A stretch of 64,000 nt of DNA from Kosakonia oryziphila (GCF_900094795.1 NZ_FMBC01000027.1:1-64000); one strand, 5' to 3'; shown: positions 47,308 through 57,447, numbered from the stretch's first letter. Program-made: numbers and translations. Notes: generated from the sequence alone by a model not told the origin.

Positions 47308-48288
47308 TTACTTGCTGATAAGCCGGTCAAGCGCAACAGCGGCAATAATCAGCCCGCCCATTACCACCAGCTGGTAATACGTTTGAACTTGCAGGATATT
47401 CAGGCCGTTATTGATGGTGCCGATAATCAACCCGCCAATCACAACCGAGAAAATACGCCCCTTACCGCCGAAGAAGCTGGTGCCACCGATAATGGCACTG
47501 GCAATGGCGTAGGTTTCAAACCCCATTCCCGCCAGCGGCTCCGCCGCACCAAGACGCGCGGTGGAGACCACGCCCGCCAGCCCGGCGCAAACACCGGAGA
47601 TAATGAACACCACCAGCACGTGAAACTTCACATCGATACCGGAGTAGAAGGCGGAGTTTTTATTGCCGCCCAGCGCGTAAATATTGCGCCCCAGCCGCAT
47701 GCGCGTAGTGAGGAACCAGAGCAGCAGTGCCACCAGCAGCGAGAAGATCACCGGCACCGGAATGCCTGCCACGCTGGCGGCAAAGAAATTCACAAAGTCG
47801 AAGGAGAAGCCATACACCGAGTTAGCGTCGGAAATAACCAGCGTAATGCCGCGAAAAATCGCGTTGGTGCCAAGGGTAATAATGAACGGGTGCAGGCCGG
47901 TCCAGTTGACCAGGCAGCCGTTAATCGCCCCCAGCACGCCGCCCACCAATACGCCGCCGATCAGTACTGCCAGCACGGGATCGACGCCCGCCAGCATCAG
48001 TTTAGCGGTTACCATGCCGGAGAGAGCAAGGATCGCCCCGACGGAGAGATCAATCCCGGCGATCAGAATGGCAAAGAACTCACCCATGCCGATCAACACC
48101 GTTACCGAACTCTGAACAAAAATCTGCGTGATATTGTTGGTGTTGAGGAAGTATTCCGGCGACATCGTACCGAAGATGGCGACGATGATTGCGAGGATAA
48201 AAAAGGTGCCGTATTTATCCCAGAACAGTGCGAAGTTGAAGGGCTTTTTCTCGCTCATTTCGCTTTTTACTCGTGTGGTAATGCCCAT
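47308..48288 (-). CDS. alsC: D-allose ABC permease AlsC
   Basis: A 326-residue permease, the same length as E. coli AlsC and very similar, with about ten membrane helices. GIDLSVGAILALSGMV near 78-93 and GGTSFFGGKGRIFSVVIGG near 262-280 are the RbsC-family landmarks. Its start overlaps the alsA end by 22 bp. It works with AlsA and AlsB to import D-allose (and, in E. coli, some ribose). Confidence 0.95.
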   Translation of the reverse strand: MGITTRVKSEMSEKKPFNFALFWDKYGTFFILAIIVAIFGTMSPEYFLNTNNITQIFVQSSVTVLIGMGEFFAILIAGIDLSVGAILALSGMVTAKLMLAGVDPVLAVLIGGVLVGGVLGAINGCLVNWTGLHPFIITLGTNAIFRGITLVISDANSVYGFSFDFVNFFAASVAGIPVPVIFSLLVALLLWFLTTRMRLGRNIYALGGNKNSAFYSGIDVKFHVLVVFIISGVCAGLAGVVSTARLGAAEPLAGMGFETYAIASAIIGGTSFFGGKGRIFSVVIGGLIIGTINNGLNILQVQTYYQLVVMGGLIIAAVALDRLISK

Positions 48289-49799
48289 GCCATAATCTCC
48301 TCTTCGCTCATGTCGTCGCGATTGGTCAGGATTTGCGTCAGCCGCCCTTCGCAGAACACGGCGATACGGTCGCAGACGGCAATAATTTCGGGAAGCTCGG
48401 ATGACACCATCAGGATGACTTTTCCGTCATCCGATAGCTGGCGCATCACTTTGTAGATCTCAGCCTTCGCGCCGACGTCGATACCGCGGGTCGGTTCATC
48501 GAAAATGATCACCTCGGGTTCGCAGCACAGCCATTTGGAGATCAGTACCTTCTGTTGGTTACCGCCGGAAAGCTCGGTGATGCTCTGCTCCACCGAGTGG
48601 CACTTCAGCGCCAGTAGTTCGCGCTGCGCTTCAGCAATCCGTCGCTCTTCGTGTTCGTTAAACAGCCCCATTGCGCCTTTGTAACCGCCGAGCTTGAGGC
48701 TTTTGCTGAGCGCCATGTTTTGCGCAATCGAGAAGTTAGGGAAGAAGCCGTTGTCGCGGCGGCTTTCGGTGATATACGCCATGCCTTTTTTCAGCGCATC
48801 CAGCGGTGAGCGTGGTGAAATAGCGTGACCATTGAGGTAAATTTCACCGCTGCTGCGCTTATCGATGCCGAACAGGCAGTTCATCAATTCGGTACGGCCG
48901 GAGCCGACCAGCCCGGCGAAACCAAGGATCTCGCCGCGGTTCACGCTAAAGGAGATATCACGGACTTTTTTCTTGTCGCGACTGGTGACGTTTTTCACCT
49001 CAAACACCGTATCGTGCTCGATATTGCCGGTGTTCTCTTTCATCGCGTTAAAGCGGTTTTGCAGCTCGCGTCCGACCATCAGCCGCACGATGTCGTCATT
49101 GGTGACGTCGCTGACCATGCCGCTGCAGACACTGCTGCCGTCTTTCATCACCGTATAGCGATCGCAGATCCGGCGAATTTCCGCCAGCTTATGCGAGATA
49201 TAAACAATGGCGGTGCCTTCTTTACGCAACTGATTCATGATCAGGAAAAGATAATCCACCTCTTTATTCGTCAGCGAAGAGGTGGGCTCGTCCATAATAA
49301 TGACTTTAGCATCCAGCATTAATGTTTTGGCAATTTCCAGCATCTGCTTGTGACTAATCGATAAATTCGCCACTTTGGTATCGAGATCGACTTTTAAGCC
49401 GACGCGCAATAACATCATTGCCGCCCGTACGCGCATTTCTCGCCAGTCGATAATATTGACGCCACACACCTTTTTGGTGATGTGTCGGCCAATATATAAA
49501 TTCTCCAGAACGGTTAATTCATCAATAACGCTGAGTTCCTGATAAATAATGCCGATACCAAGTCGTGCTGCCAGTTTATGATCAAGTTTGTCGTAATTAA
49601 CGTTATTAATGATGATGGTGCCTTTGGTCGGGTCGTGAATCCCCGAGAGAACTTTCATTAACGTTGATTTACCGGCACCATTCTCTCCTAATAACGCATG
49701 AATTTCATAAGGATAAATAGTTAGATCAACGGACTTTAATGCGTGGACCGGGCCAAAGGATTTGCCGATACCCGCCATTGAGATATATGGCGTGACCAT
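48267..49799 (-). CDS. alsA: D-allose ABC ATPase AlsA
   Basis: A 510-residue double-cassette ATPase, the same length as E. coli AlsA. Walker [10 protein letters not shown] near 38-46; the C-terminal cassette has [17 protein letters not shown] and IIFDEPTRGID. It follows alsB after a 63-bp gap holding a REP-like element, which probably limits expression relative to the binding protein. Start ATG at 49799. Confidence 0.95.
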   Translation of the reverse strand: MVTPYISMAGIGKSFGPVHALKSVDLTIYPYEIHALLGENGAGKSTLMKVLSGIHDPTKGTIIINNVNYDKLDHKLAARLGIGIIYQELSVIDELTVLENLYIGRHITKKVCGVNIIDWREMRVRAAMMLLRVGLKVDLDTKVANLSISHKQMLEIAKTLMLDAKVIIMDEPTSSLTNKEVDYLFLIMNQLRKEGTAIVYISHKLAEIRRICDRYTVMKDGSSVCSGMVSDVTNDDIVRLMVGRELQNRFNAMKENTGNIEHDTVFEVKNVTSRDKKKVRDISFSVNRGEILGFAGLVGSGRTELMNCLFGIDKRSSGEIYLNGHAISPRSPLDALKKGMAYITESRRDNGFFPNFSIAQNMALSKSLKLGGYKGAMGLFNEHEERRIAEAQRELLALKCHSVEQSITELSGGNQQKVLISKWLCCEPEVIIFDEPTRGIDVGAKAEIYKVMRQLSDDGKVILMVSSELPEIIAVCDRIAVFCEGRLTQILTNRDDMSEEEIMAWALPHE

Positions 49800-49825
49800 A
49801 AGTAACCTCTTTGCACACTCTTCAG

Positions 49826-49853
49826 GCCGGATGCGCGCAAAGCGTCACCCGGC
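49826..49853. repeat. REP-like element between alsB and alsA
   Basis: GCCGG at 49826-49830 pairs with CCGGC at 49849-49853, with ATGCGCGCAAAGCGTCAC between: the form of a repetitive extragenic palindrome. It lies just after the alsB stop. Confidence 0.65.
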
Positions 49854-49862
49854 ATTGATGGT

Positions 49863-50798
49863 TTACTTAGTGACCAGAATTGAATCGACCAGTTTGAATT
49901 CCGGGGTTTTATCCAGCGGAATAACTTTGCCGGTTTTTGCCGCATCAACCATCATTTTCAGACCCGAAGCGCCAATATCCGCCGGGTTTTGTGCAACGGT
50001 GGCGGTCATCTGCCCGGCTTCCACCATTTTGCGCGCTTCCGGAATGCCGTCGGTGCCGACGACCAGCACTTTGCCGGTTTTACCAGCGTTCGCCACCGCC
50101 TGGGCAACGCCCATCGCCATGGTGTCATTGGCGCAGTAGAAGGCTTTCAGGTTCGGGTTGCGTTGCAGCACGTTGGTGGCGACATCCAGCGCCTTAATAC
50201 GATCCCAGTCAGCAGGCTGGCTGGCAACGAGTTTGATTTGGCTGGCTTTCTTAAACGCTTCGCTGGCACCGTTGCGGCGCGCTTCACCCGAGGCGTTACC
50301 TGCTTTACCTTCGATAATCGCCACTTCGCCGCCCTGCGCGCCAAGCTGTTCAATGATAAAGCTTGCGCCTTTTGCGCCGACTGCAACGTTATCGGTGGTA
50401 ATAAAACCTTCGACATTCCCGCCAGCTTTTTTCAGGTTATCCATATCGATTTTTTCATCGAGGTTCACCAGATAAATGCCTTTTTTCCAGGCACGGGCGA
50501 CCGGCATCACCAGGTTAACGGAAGAGAGTGGCGCAAAGGCGATGCCTTTATAATTTTTATTGCTCAGATCTTCGAATAATTGTAATTGCGACTGAAAATC
50601 ACCTTCCGACGGCGAGGCAAAAATATCCACACTGACGCCGAGTGTTTTCGCTTCGTCTTCGATACCTTTTTTCATATCCACCCAGAACGGGTTGGATAAT
50701 GTCTTTAAGACGACGGCGTATTCGGCAGCGGCAAATACACTGGTGCTCATCATCAGGCCGATAGCAGCTCCGCTGAATAATTTCAGATATTTATTCAT
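49863..50798 (-). CDS. alsB: D-allose-binding protein AlsB
   Basis: A 311-residue periplasmic binding protein, the same length as E. coli AlsB. The signal peptide ends VFAA near residue 23. The mature start AEYAVVLKTLSNPFWVDMKK and the GTDGIPEARKMV segment near 247-258 are characteristic. First structural gene of alsBACEK, 62 bp downstream of rpiR, with a hairpin between them. Confidence 0.95.
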   Translation of the reverse strand: MNKYLKLFSGAAIGLMMSTSVFAAAEYAVVLKTLSNPFWVDMKKGIEDEAKTLGVSVDIFASPSEGDFQSQLQLFEDLSNKNYKGIAFAPLSSVNLVMPVARAWKKGIYLVNLDEKIDMDNLKKAGGNVEGFITTDNVAVGAKGASFIIEQLGAQGGEVAIIEGKAGNASGEARRNGASEAFKKASQIKLVASQPADWDRIKALDVATNVLQRNPNLKAFYCANDTMAMGVAQAVANAGKTGKVLVVGTDGIPEARKMVEAGQMTATVAQNPADIGASGLKMMVDAAKTGKVIPLDKTPEFKLVDSILVTK

Positions 50799-50825
50799 AG
50801 TAGTCTTCTCATTGTAGGGTAATTT

Positions 50826-50853
50826 TACTCATCCCGTTGCGGTGGGATGAGTA
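50826..50853. terminator. Hairpin between rpiR and alsB
   Basis: TACTCATCCC/GGGATGAGTA, 10-bp perfect stem with an 8-nt loop. It lies 8 bp past the rpiR stop. On the minus strand the T-tract is weak, so it may be an attenuator allowing some read-through from rpiR into alsBACEK. Confidence 0.6.
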
Positions 50854-50860
50854 TTTGTTT

Positions 50861-51751
50861 TTACTTCAATGCGCCCGGTGAGAAAAAATCAACGATGGCA
50901 CCGGTTTTTTGCATATTCTGTGTGGCCAGTTCAATGTTCTGTTGTGCAACCGAAACAAAAAAAGCATCAAGTAATGTTAATTGTAATATTCGTGCTGAGG
51001 CATTTCGCCCTAATAAAGGGGTCTCTGGTGCTGGCGAGCAAATAATAAAGTCGGCCATTTTGGCAATCGGCGAATGGTAGCTGTGAGTAATACAAATAAT
51101 TTTTGCCCCATTTTTTTTCGCCAGCTCAACGGCCGATTTTAAATCACTGGTGCGTCCAGAATGTGACACCACCAGTACGACATCGCCCTCTTTAAGCAGC
51201 GATGCAGACATCATCATAATGTGCGCGTCCTGGTAAGCGTGGCAGCGAACCCCGATGCGCAACATCTTATGTTCAATATCGGCGCAGATGGCGTTGGAAC
51301 CGCCAACGCCGTAGAGATCGCGCTGTTTGGCCTGATAGAAGAAGCGCGCCGCGCGGTGGATTTCATCCACGTTAACGATCGATTGGCCTTCCATAATGGT
51401 GCGCAGCGTAATATTGAACACTTTGTTCACCACATCCTGCGGCGCTTCGTCAAACGACAGCTCAGCGGGCAGCACCTGCTGTGAGTGAGAAAAGTACTCC
51501 ACCAGCGCGCTGCGCAGATTGCGAAAACCGCTAAAACCCAGCAGTTTCGACACTTTCACGATCATGGCTTCCGACACCGTCAGCATCTCCGCGACATCTT
51601 TAATCGCGGAGGCATCGCTGATATTGCCCGGTGTTAATAGCCAATCCACGATGCGGCTTTCGTTTTCCGTCATCCCTTCCTGCTTCATGCGCAGGTAAGG
51701 AGCGAGGCCGATGCCGTTGGGAAGACCGTGGTCGAATTCTGTCTGACTCAT
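50861..51751 (-). CDS. rpiR: Repressor RpiR (AlsR)
   Basis: A 296-residue regulator, the same length as E. coli RpiR. The N-terminal RpiR-type helix-turn-helix (AIKDVAEMLTVSEAMIVKVSK near 50-70) is followed by a SIS sugar-phosphate domain (LYGVGGSNAICAD near 126-138; VVSHSGRTSD near 173-182). It represses rpiB and the als operon, with allose as inducer in E. coli. Start ATG 51751 (MSQTEF) matches E. coli; a reading from 51784 adds 11 residues. Confidence 0.95.
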   Translation of the reverse strand: MSQTEFDHGLPNGIGLAPYLRMKQEGMTENESRIVDWLLTPGNISDASAIKDVAEMLTVSEAMIVKVSKLLGFSGFRNLRSALVEYFSHSQQVLPAELSFDEAPQDVVNKVFNITLRTIMEGQSIVNVDEIHRAARFFYQAKQRDLYGVGGSNAICADIEHKMLRIGVRCHAYQDAHIMMMSASLLKEGDVVLVVSHSGRTSDLKSAVELAKKNGAKIICITHSYHSPIAKMADFIICSPAPETPLLGRNASARILQLTLLDAFFVSVAQQNIELATQNMQKTGAIVDFFSPGALK

Positions 51752-52115
51752 CGCTTTCTCTTGTCCTTGAAATGAAGACGACACTATATCACCACATACG
51801 GAACCATAAATATGCTGGCAACTTCACAGAATAAATTAATTCATAAAGTTTTATATGTTGTGAAGTTTTCTGCAATGTTTTGGCCAGTGTTTTTATATTT
51901 TTTATTTTAAAAACAATAAATTACATTTATTTGTGAAATGTGGTACGTCTGATATGTAGGGGTTTTCATGCATACAAGTCTATTGATTTGTGAATTCATG
52001 CCGTGTAGAACAGGCGCTGTTCCCGGTAGTTTTGCGGTTTTATTCAGCAGTTAACCGGTCAAAAATCACAAGACTCACCGGGTTCGTAAAGTTTGTACAC
52101 TAACCAGGCGGATAT
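51752..52115. promoter_or_regulatory. rpiR-rpiB divergent control region
   Basis: 364 bp, AT-rich. It contains ACTTCACA (51821-51828) facing TGTGAAGT (51859-51866), plus further TGTGAA copies at 51932-51937 and 51989-51994. The spaced repeats suit a multi-site RpiR operator, though TGTGA half-sites also recall CRP. No gene seen. Confidence 0.5.
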
Positions 52116-52577
52116 ATGAAGAAGATTGCGTTCGGCTGCGATCATGTCGGGTTTATCCTGAAGGCGGATATCCTGGCACATCTGTCAGCAAAAGGTATTG
52201 AAATTATTGATAAAGGCACATGGTCGACGACACGCACCGATTATCCCCGCTTCGCCAGCGAGGTAGCGCAGGCGGTACTAAATGGCGAGGCAGATGGCGG
52301 TATTTTGATTTGCGGTACCGGCGTTGGCATTTCCATCACCGCCAATAAATTCCCTGGTATCCGTGCGGTGGTGTGTAGCGAACCTTACTCCGCACAGCTT
52401 TCGCGCCAGCATAACGATACCAATGTACTGGCGTTCGGTTCGCGCGTGGTCGGACTTGAACTGGCAAAAATGATTGTCGATAGCTGGCTGGGTGCCGAGT
52501 TTGAAGGCGGTCGCCATCAGCTACGCGTGGATGCGATTGCACAGATTGAGAAGCAGCCACCTTCCGCCTGCAATTGA
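52116..52577 (+). CDS. rpiB: Ribose-5-phosphate/allose-6-phosphate isomerase RpiB
   Basis: A 153-residue LacAB/RpiB isomerase (149 in E. coli). It converts ribose 5-phosphate to ribulose 5-phosphate and allose 6-phosphate to allulose 6-phosphate, linking to AlsE. FGCDHVGFILK near 7-17, the active-site CGTGVGISITANK near 66-78, and RQHNDTNVLAFGSR near 98-111 are conserved. It is divergent from rpiR. Confidence 0.95.
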   Translation: MKKIAFGCDHVGFILKADILAHLSAKGIEIIDKGTWSTTRTDYPRFASEVAQAVLNGEADGGILICGTGVGISITANKFPGIRAVVCSEPYSAQLSRQHNDTNVLAFGSRVVGLELAKMIVDSWLGAEFEGGRHQLRVDAIAQIEKQPPSACN

Positions 52578-52648
52578 GATTCCTCCGCTACCCGCTAAGG
52601 CAGGCTCTGCACTAACGTACAGCCAGTTCCTTCTTTGAGACTGGCTTT

Positions 52649-52954
52649 ATGAAACGTTACGTGACTGCGCTGTTATTCGGCGCTCTTTCACTCAGCAGTC
52701 AGATGGCGCACGCCGATATTATCGACGACGCTATTGGCAATATTCAGCGGGCAATCGGCGACACGTACAGCTCTGACAGCAGTCGTGACGATGAAAGCCG
52801 CCGCCGCGATGAGCAGTACCGGAATTATGATAACCGCTACCGCCAGCTTGAAGACAGGCGACGTCAGCTTGATGAACGCCAGCGTCAGCTCGATCAGGAG
52901 CGACGCCAGCTTGATGATGAAGAACGCAGGCTGGAAGAGGACGATGACCGCTAA
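52649..52954 (+). CDS. yjdP: YjdP family periplasmic charged protein
   Basis: A 101-residue protein resembling E. coli YjdP (109). A signal peptide ends AHA near residue 22, followed by DIIDDAIGNIQRAI. The C-terminal half is an arginine/aspartate-rich run of seven-residue units (RRQLDER, QRQLDQE, RRQLDDE), predicted as a highly charged alpha-helix. The function is unknown. Position between rpiB and phnP is the same as in E. coli. The stop overlaps the convergent phosphatase gene by 4 bp. Confidence 0.9.
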   Translation: MKRYVTALLFGALSLSSQMAHADIIDDAIGNIQRAIGDTYSSDSSRDDESRRRDEQYRNYDNRYRQLEDRRRQLDERQRQLDQERRQLDDEERRLEEDDDR

Positions 52955-53295
52955 CGTGTCAGAGACGGGACGCACAAACCCAGGCGTTCCGGAACGATAT
53001 CCTCAAGCAGCGTGATTAATTGCGGGTCCATAAAATGGTATTGATCCGGAATATCAAGCACATGAACAGGTTTATGCTGCACCAGGCGACTAAAGTCGGC
53101 AAGGATGCTGTTTTTGTGTTTTTCTTCCATCACACAGATGACGTCTGCCCAGGAGAGAATGGCGGGCGAGACGGTTTTTCTCGCATGGCGTTGTGTGCCA
53201 GCAGAGCGAGCATTTACCCCGGGGTAGCGACGAAACACGTGCTCAGCAGTCGGGCTGCGCCATTGGTTGCGGCTACAAATAAAAAGCACATTCAT
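52951..53295 (-). CDS. Small tyrosine-phosphatase-like protein
   Basis: A 114-residue protein beginning MNVLFICSRNQWRSPTAE, the low-molecular-weight protein tyrosine phosphatase loop with the C-x5-R-S signature intact (Cys7, Arg13). At 114 residues it is shorter than classical members (about 150), and a DP loop equivalent (MDPQL) is not in the usual place. Small relatives of this type occur as single genes in many enterobacteria. The substrate is unknown; arsenate reductase-like activity cannot be excluded. It stands alone, convergent with yjdP. Confidence 0.8.
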   Translation of the reverse strand: MNVLFICSRNQWRSPTAEHVFRRYPGVNARSAGTQRHARKTVSPAILSWADVICVMEEKHKNSILADFSRLVQHKPVHVLDIPDQYHFMDPQLITLLEDIVPERLGLCVPSLTR

Positions 53296-53439
53296 GGCAA
53301 GTGATACTCTGTAAGCCGCGATGTGCTAATTATTTATTGGTCACACGCGGGTATTTAAGACCCGGTTGCGTTATCCACAACCCTATCAGTGCGAGTCTGT
53401 ACGCTTTATCCTTCAAACGACCTCTTTACAGGCTGCGTC

Positions 53440-53462
53440 TGCTTACCCCATGCCGGTAAGCA
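53440..53462. terminator. Hairpin after phnP
   Basis: TGCTTACC/GGTAAGCA with a 7-nt loop, 30 bp past the phnP stop. No strong T-tract. Probably ends the phn operon. Confidence 0.45.
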
Positions 53463-53491
53463 ACGGGACGAATATAGCCATATTGTGCGGT

Positions 53492-54250
53492 CTAATCCAG
53501 TACAATCCGCATGCCATCAAAACCCACCTCAAACCCCGTCGGCAGCACGTTATTCATCAACCAGACATCAAAGCGATGCCCGATATGGGTTAGCACGACG
53601 CGCGGGCAGCCAATCACCTCATTCAGGTCGATAACGGTGCGCAGATCGTTATGATTTTTCGGCGTCTCTGCGCAGGGCGGTTCACTGCAATCAATGATCA
53701 CCACCTGCGGGTGATTATTGAGTAAAAACTTAAGCGTCTTATCCGGCAGACCGGCAGTATCCGAGAGCCAGGCGACCCGGCTGTGTGCCGATTCCAGCAG
53801 ATAACCAAAGGTGAGTTTCGAATGGTTCAGCGGCAGCGGCGTAACCTGCAATCCTTGCAGATCGAACACCACAAATGGCTCAACGGTATGGCTGAAATCA
53901 AGCAGACCGGGATGTTTAAACAGATCGTCGCAGCCTTGTTCATCCGGCGGGCCGTAAACCGGGATTTTCGCGCCTAAGCCCCAGCGTAGAGGAAACAGCC
54001 CTTGCACATGATCCATATGGTAATGCGTCAACAGAATCTGCTGAAACTGACCCGCCGGGAAACGCTCCATTAAATCGGCAAGCCCGGCATCCAGCAGCGT
54101 CACCGCGTCGTTAAACTGCACTACGCCGCTGCAAGGCTGGCGACGATATTGCGGCTGCTGGCGCGCGCGTAAGCAGGCTGCGCAATTGCAGCCGAATGCC
54201 GGAACCAGTTGCGCACCGCCAGTGCCGGTCAGGGTGAGGGTCAGGCTCAT
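53492..54250 (-). CDS. phnP: Phosphoribosyl cyclic phosphodiesterase PhnP
   Basis: A 252-residue MBL-fold phosphodiesterase, the same length as E. coli PhnP. It opens 5-phospho-ribose 1,2-cyclic phosphate, the product of C-P lyase. The structural zinc motif [10 protein letters not shown] near 22-31 and the catalytic [11 protein letters not shown] near 75-85 are present. Last gene of the phn operon. The 60-bp gap to phnN holds only a GGCGCA/TGCGCC hairpin (54285-54303), where E. coli has phnO. Confidence 0.94.
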   Translation of the reverse strand: MSLTLTLTGTGGAQLVPAFGCNCAACLRARQQPQYRRQPCSGVVQFNDAVTLLDAGLADLMERFPAGQFQQILLTHYHMDHVQGLFPLRWGLGAKIPVYGPPDEQGCDDLFKHPGLLDFSHTVEPFVVFDLQGLQVTPLPLNHSKLTFGYLLESAHSRVAWLSDTAGLPDKTLKFLLNNHPQVVIIDCSEPPCAETPKNHNDLRTVIDLNEVIGCPRVVLTHIGHRFDVWLMNNVLPTGFEVGFDGMRIVLD

Positions 54251-54310
54251 AGCGCCTCGCTTTAACGGTTGAGTTAACGTAAACGGCGCACGATGAATGC
54301 GCCGGTAGCA

Positions 54311-54859
54311 TTACGCACTTTTCCCTTGTTGCGCGCGTATCAACGAGATCAATCCTTCCACTGACTGTAGCAGACTTCCGTCGTTGTTCAGCGTCAGGCA
54401 ATTACCCGGCGAGTAACGGGCTGCGCGCTCCAGCCGCGCGGTAATTTCCATGCTGCTTTCGCGCCCGCGTTTTTCCAGCCGCTGGCGCAAAATCTCCGGC
54501 GATACTTGCACATACACCGGTATCAACACCTCGCCGTATTGCGCCTGCGCCTGCGGCAGATGCCCGCGCGAGCCGTTGACCACCACATCAAACCCCGCCT
54601 GTAACCAGAGATCGACCTCCACGCCAATACCGTAGTAGAGATCGTTGGCGTGCCAGCTCAGGGTAAACAGATTCTGCCCGGCGCGGGTAAAAAACTCTTT
54701 TTCGCTTAGCTCGATATGGTTCTCGCTGCCGGAAGATGCCGGGCGCGTGATATAGCGGTGCGCCACCAGCAACTGAGGATGCTCGCGGCTGCGCAGCGCG
54801 GCCAGCAGCGTATCTTTCCCGGCGCCGGATGGCCCCATCAACCAGATCAGTCTGCCCAT
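54311..54859 (-). CDS. phnN: Ribose 1,5-bisphosphate phosphokinase PhnN
   Basis: A 182-residue kinase of the guanylate-kinase fold (185 in E. coli) that makes phosphoribosyl pyrophosphate from ribose 1,5-bisphosphate and ATP, returning phosphonate-derived ribose to metabolism. The P-loop GPSGAGKDT lies near 9-17. Its ATG overlaps the phnM stop by one base (TGATG). Confidence 0.93.
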   Translation of the reverse strand: MGRLIWLMGPSGAGKDTLLAALRSREHPQLLVAHRYITRPASSGSENHIELSEKEFFTRAGQNLFTLSWHANDLYYGIGVEVDLWLQAGFDVVVNGSRGHLPQAQAQYGEVLIPVYVQVSPEILRQRLEKRGRESSMEITARLERAARYSPGNCLTLNNDGSLLQSVEGLISLIRAQQGKSA

Positions 54860-55995
54860 CAGAACACCCGTTTCCCCTCGCGCCAGACATGATCGACGCG
54901 GACGTGGTCGCCTTTGTTGTGCACCAGAACCAGATCTGCCCGTTTCCCTTCGCCGAGGGTGCCGCGATCGTCAAGCTTGAGCGCCTGCGCCGGATTTTTC
55001 GTTACCAGATGGATGGCACGCGGCAGGGTGAAATCATTCTGCTCATCTGCCGCAACGCGGAAGGCAGCGTCCAGCAGGCTGGCGGGATAATAATCCGATG
55101 AAAGGATATCCAGCATGCCGAGCTGCGCCAGTTTATGCGCCGCCACGTTGCCGGAGTGCGAGCCGCCGCGCACGATGTTCGGCGCACCCATCAGCACGCT
55201 CAGACCATACTCGCGTGAGGCTTCGGCGGCAGCAAAGGTAGTGGGGAATTCGGCTATCACGCTGCCTAACTGGTGGGATTCCACCACATGCTCGCGCGAG
55301 GCGTCATCGTGGCTGGCCAGCGGCAGGTTACGCGCCCGGCAAATTGCGGCAATTGCCAGCCGGTTAGGCTGCGACCACTCGGCGGCCAATGCCAGTTGCT
55401 CCTGTTCAAACGCATCCATTTGCTCGTTGGTCAGGTGATATTTGCCCTGAAAGTAGTCGCGATATTTTTCATAGCTGGCGTACTGGCGCTGGCCTGGTGA
55501 GTGATCCATCAGCGATACCAGCGTTACCGGTTCGCGGCCGACCAGCTTTTCAAACAGCGGCAGCGTGGTGTGGTGCGGCAGTTCGCAGCGTAAATGCAGG
55601 CGGTGTTCCGCGCGGTTCAGCCCGCGTTTTTGCGAATCTTCCACCGCGTTGATCATCTTCTCCAGATTCTCCAGCCGATCGCCGCCGTCGCGCACATCGC
55701 CAATGGCGACGGCATCCAGCACTGTGGTGATGCCGTTGGCGACCATCAGCGCGTCGTGGCTGCTCATCGCGGAGTGGGCGGGCCAGTCCACTTTCGGGCG
55801 CGGGGTGAAGAATTTGTCGAGGTTGTCCGTATGCAGTTCGATAAGGCCTGGTAACAGCCAGCCACCGTCGCCATCATGGGCGCCTGGCTGGCGGCTTTGG
55901 GTTTCGGCGAAGGTACGGATCACACCGTCGCGCACTTCCAGTGAACCGTCGACCACTTCGTCTTCAAGGATAAGTTTTACATTGTTGATAATCAT
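54859..55995 (-). CDS. phnM: Triphosphate diphosphatase PhnM
   Basis: A 378-residue amidohydrolase-fold enzyme, the same length as E. coli PhnM, that releases pyrophosphate from ribose 1-methylphosphonate 5-triphosphate. The metal motif [11 protein letters not shown] near 52-62 and [10 protein letters not shown] near 84-93 are visible. It overlaps phnL by 4 bp and phnN by 1 bp, so it is translationally coupled on both sides. Confidence 0.94.
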   Translation of the reverse strand: MIINNVKLILEDEVVDGSLEVRDGVIRTFAETQSRQPGAHDGDGGWLLPGLIELHTDNLDKFFTPRPKVDWPAHSAMSSHDALMVANGITTVLDAVAIGDVRDGGDRLENLEKMINAVEDSQKRGLNRAEHRLHLRCELPHHTTLPLFEKLVGREPVTLVSLMDHSPGQRQYASYEKYRDYFQGKYHLTNEQMDAFEQEQLALAAEWSQPNRLAIAAICRARNLPLASHDDASREHVVESHQLGSVIAEFPTTFAAAEASREYGLSVLMGAPNIVRGGSHSGNVAAHKLAQLGMLDILSSDYYPASLLDAAFRVAADEQNDFTLPRAIHLVTKNPAQALKLDDRGTLGEGKRADLVLVHNKGDHVRVDHVWREGKRVF

Positions 55996-56678
55996 GCGGA
56001 GATTCCCATCGGAAACAGACGGTCGGCGACATTTTCGCGCACGGCCTCGTCATGGAAGATGCCGACAATCGCTGCGCCGCGCGCTTTGGCCTGCGCGATC
56101 AGTTCAACGACGGCGGCGCTGTTTTTCGCATCCAGCGAGGCGGTTGGTTCATCAAGCAGTAGAATCGGGTAGTCAACAATAAAGCCGCGGGCAATGTTGA
56201 CGCGCTGCTGCTCACCGCCGGAAAACGTTGCCGGTGCAAGGTGCCATAAGCGTTCCGGTACATTAAGCCGCGTCAGCAACTGGCTAGCTTTGCCGATGCA
56301 GACATCGCGGGAAAGTCCCAGATCCAGCAGCGGTTGCATCACCACATCCAGCGCGCTGACGCGTGGAATGACGCGTAAAAACTGGCTGACCCAGCCGATG
56401 GTATGACGGCGCACGTCCAGTACTTTGCGCGCCGGGGCCTGCACTAAATCGACCCATTCCTCACCATGTTTGACATGAATATGCCCGGCGTCCGGCAAAT
56501 AGTTGGCATACAGCGAGCGCAGCAGCGTCGATTTGCCGCTGCCAGAGTGGCCGTGCAGCACCACGCATTCTCCGGCGTTCACCTCCAGCGAGGTGTCGCG
56601 CAGCACCGGCAGACGCACGCCATTCTGATGGTGCAGGACAAAGGTTTTGCTGACATTTTCCACACGCAAAACAGACAT
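55992..56678 (-). CDS. phnL: C-P lyase ABC-type subunit PhnL
   Basis: A 228-residue ATPase-like protein (226 in E. coli), part of the nucleosylation step with PhnI, PhnG and PhnH. Walker [10 protein letters not shown] near 44-52, signature [10 protein letters not shown] near 148-157, and Walker B LLLDEPTA are present although no permease is encoded nearby, as usual for PhnK/PhnL. It is 10 bp after phnK. Confidence 0.94.
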   Translation of the reverse strand: MSVLRVENVSKTFVLHHQNGVRLPVLRDTSLEVNAGECVVLHGHSGSGKSTLLRSLYANYLPDAGHIHVKHGEEWVDLVQAPARKVLDVRRHTIGWVSQFLRVIPRVSALDVVMQPLLDLGLSRDVCIGKASQLLTRLNVPERLWHLAPATFSGGEQQRVNIARGFIVDYPILLLDEPTASLDAKNSAAVVELIAQAKARGAAIVGIFHDEAVRENVADRLFPMGISA

Positions 56679-56688
56679 CGCAGACTCC

Positions 56689-57447
56689 TTAATTTTGCAA
56701 TACCGAGGAAACCAGCAACTGGGTATAGGGATGATGGGGATCGTCGAGCACGCGATCCGTTAACCCACTTTCCACCACCTGGCCCTGTTTCATGACCAGC
56801 AGGCGGTTTGCCAGCAGCCGCGCGACGCCCAAATCATGGGTCACCATCACTACCGCAAGGTTCATCTCCACCACCAGGCTGCGCAGGAGATCCAGCAAAC
56901 GCGCCTGTACCGATACATCCAGTCCACCAGTTGGCTCATCCATAAACACCAGTTTTGGTCGCGTCACGAGGTTGCGGGCGATTTGCAGTCGCTGCTGCAT
57001 CCCGCCGGAAAACGTGGTGGGTAAATCGTCAATGCGTGACGGTGGGATCTCGACATCCGTCAGCCACTGTTGCGCGCAGGAGCGGATATCACCGTAATGT
57101 CGCACGCCGGTCGCCATCAGCCGTTCGCCGATATTGCCCCCGGCGGAAACCTGGCGGCGCAGGCCATCCAGCGGATGTTGGTGAACCACACCCCATTCGG
57201 TTCGCAGCAGGCGGCGGCGTTCGGCTTCGCTGATGGCGTACAGATCGCGGTTGTTATAGATAACCTGTCCCTGTTGTGGCGCCAGCCGCGCTGAAATGGC
57301 ATTCAGCAGGGTGGTTTTACCGGAACCGGATTCGCCAACAATGCCCAGCACTTCACCCGGCCACAGATCGAACGAGACGTCCTGAAACCCTTTACCTGGC
57401 GCATAGAGATGGGAGAGTTGATTTACCGAAAGTAGCGGTTGGGTCAT
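56689..57447 (-). CDS. phnK: C-P lyase ABC-type subunit PhnK
   Basis: A 252-residue ATP-binding protein, the same length as E. coli PhnK. It docks on the PhnG2H2I2J2 core and its ATPase is required for phosphonate breakdown. Walker [10 protein letters not shown] near 37-45, signature [10 protein letters not shown] near 150-159, and [11 protein letters not shown]. It overlaps phnJ by 4 bp. Confidence 0.94.
   Translation of the reverse strand: MTQPLLSVNQLSHLYAPGKGFQDVSFDLWPGEVLGIVGESGSGKTTLLNAISARLAPQQGQVIYNNRDLYAISEAERRRLLRTEWGVVHQHPLDGLRRQVSAGGNIGERLMATGVRHYGDIRSCAQQWLTDVEIPPSRIDDLPTTFSGGMQQRLQIARNLVTRPKLVFMDEPTGGLDVSVQARLLDLLRSLVVEMNLAVVMVTHDLGVARLLANRLLVMKQGQVVESGLTDRVLDDPHHPYTQLLVSSVLQN

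Noticed and set aside
47257-48456. 399-codon open frame on the plus strand
   Set aside because: It lies antisense to alsC and the alsA end, with histidine/asparagine/glutamine-rich composition typical of a mirror frame of a membrane protein.
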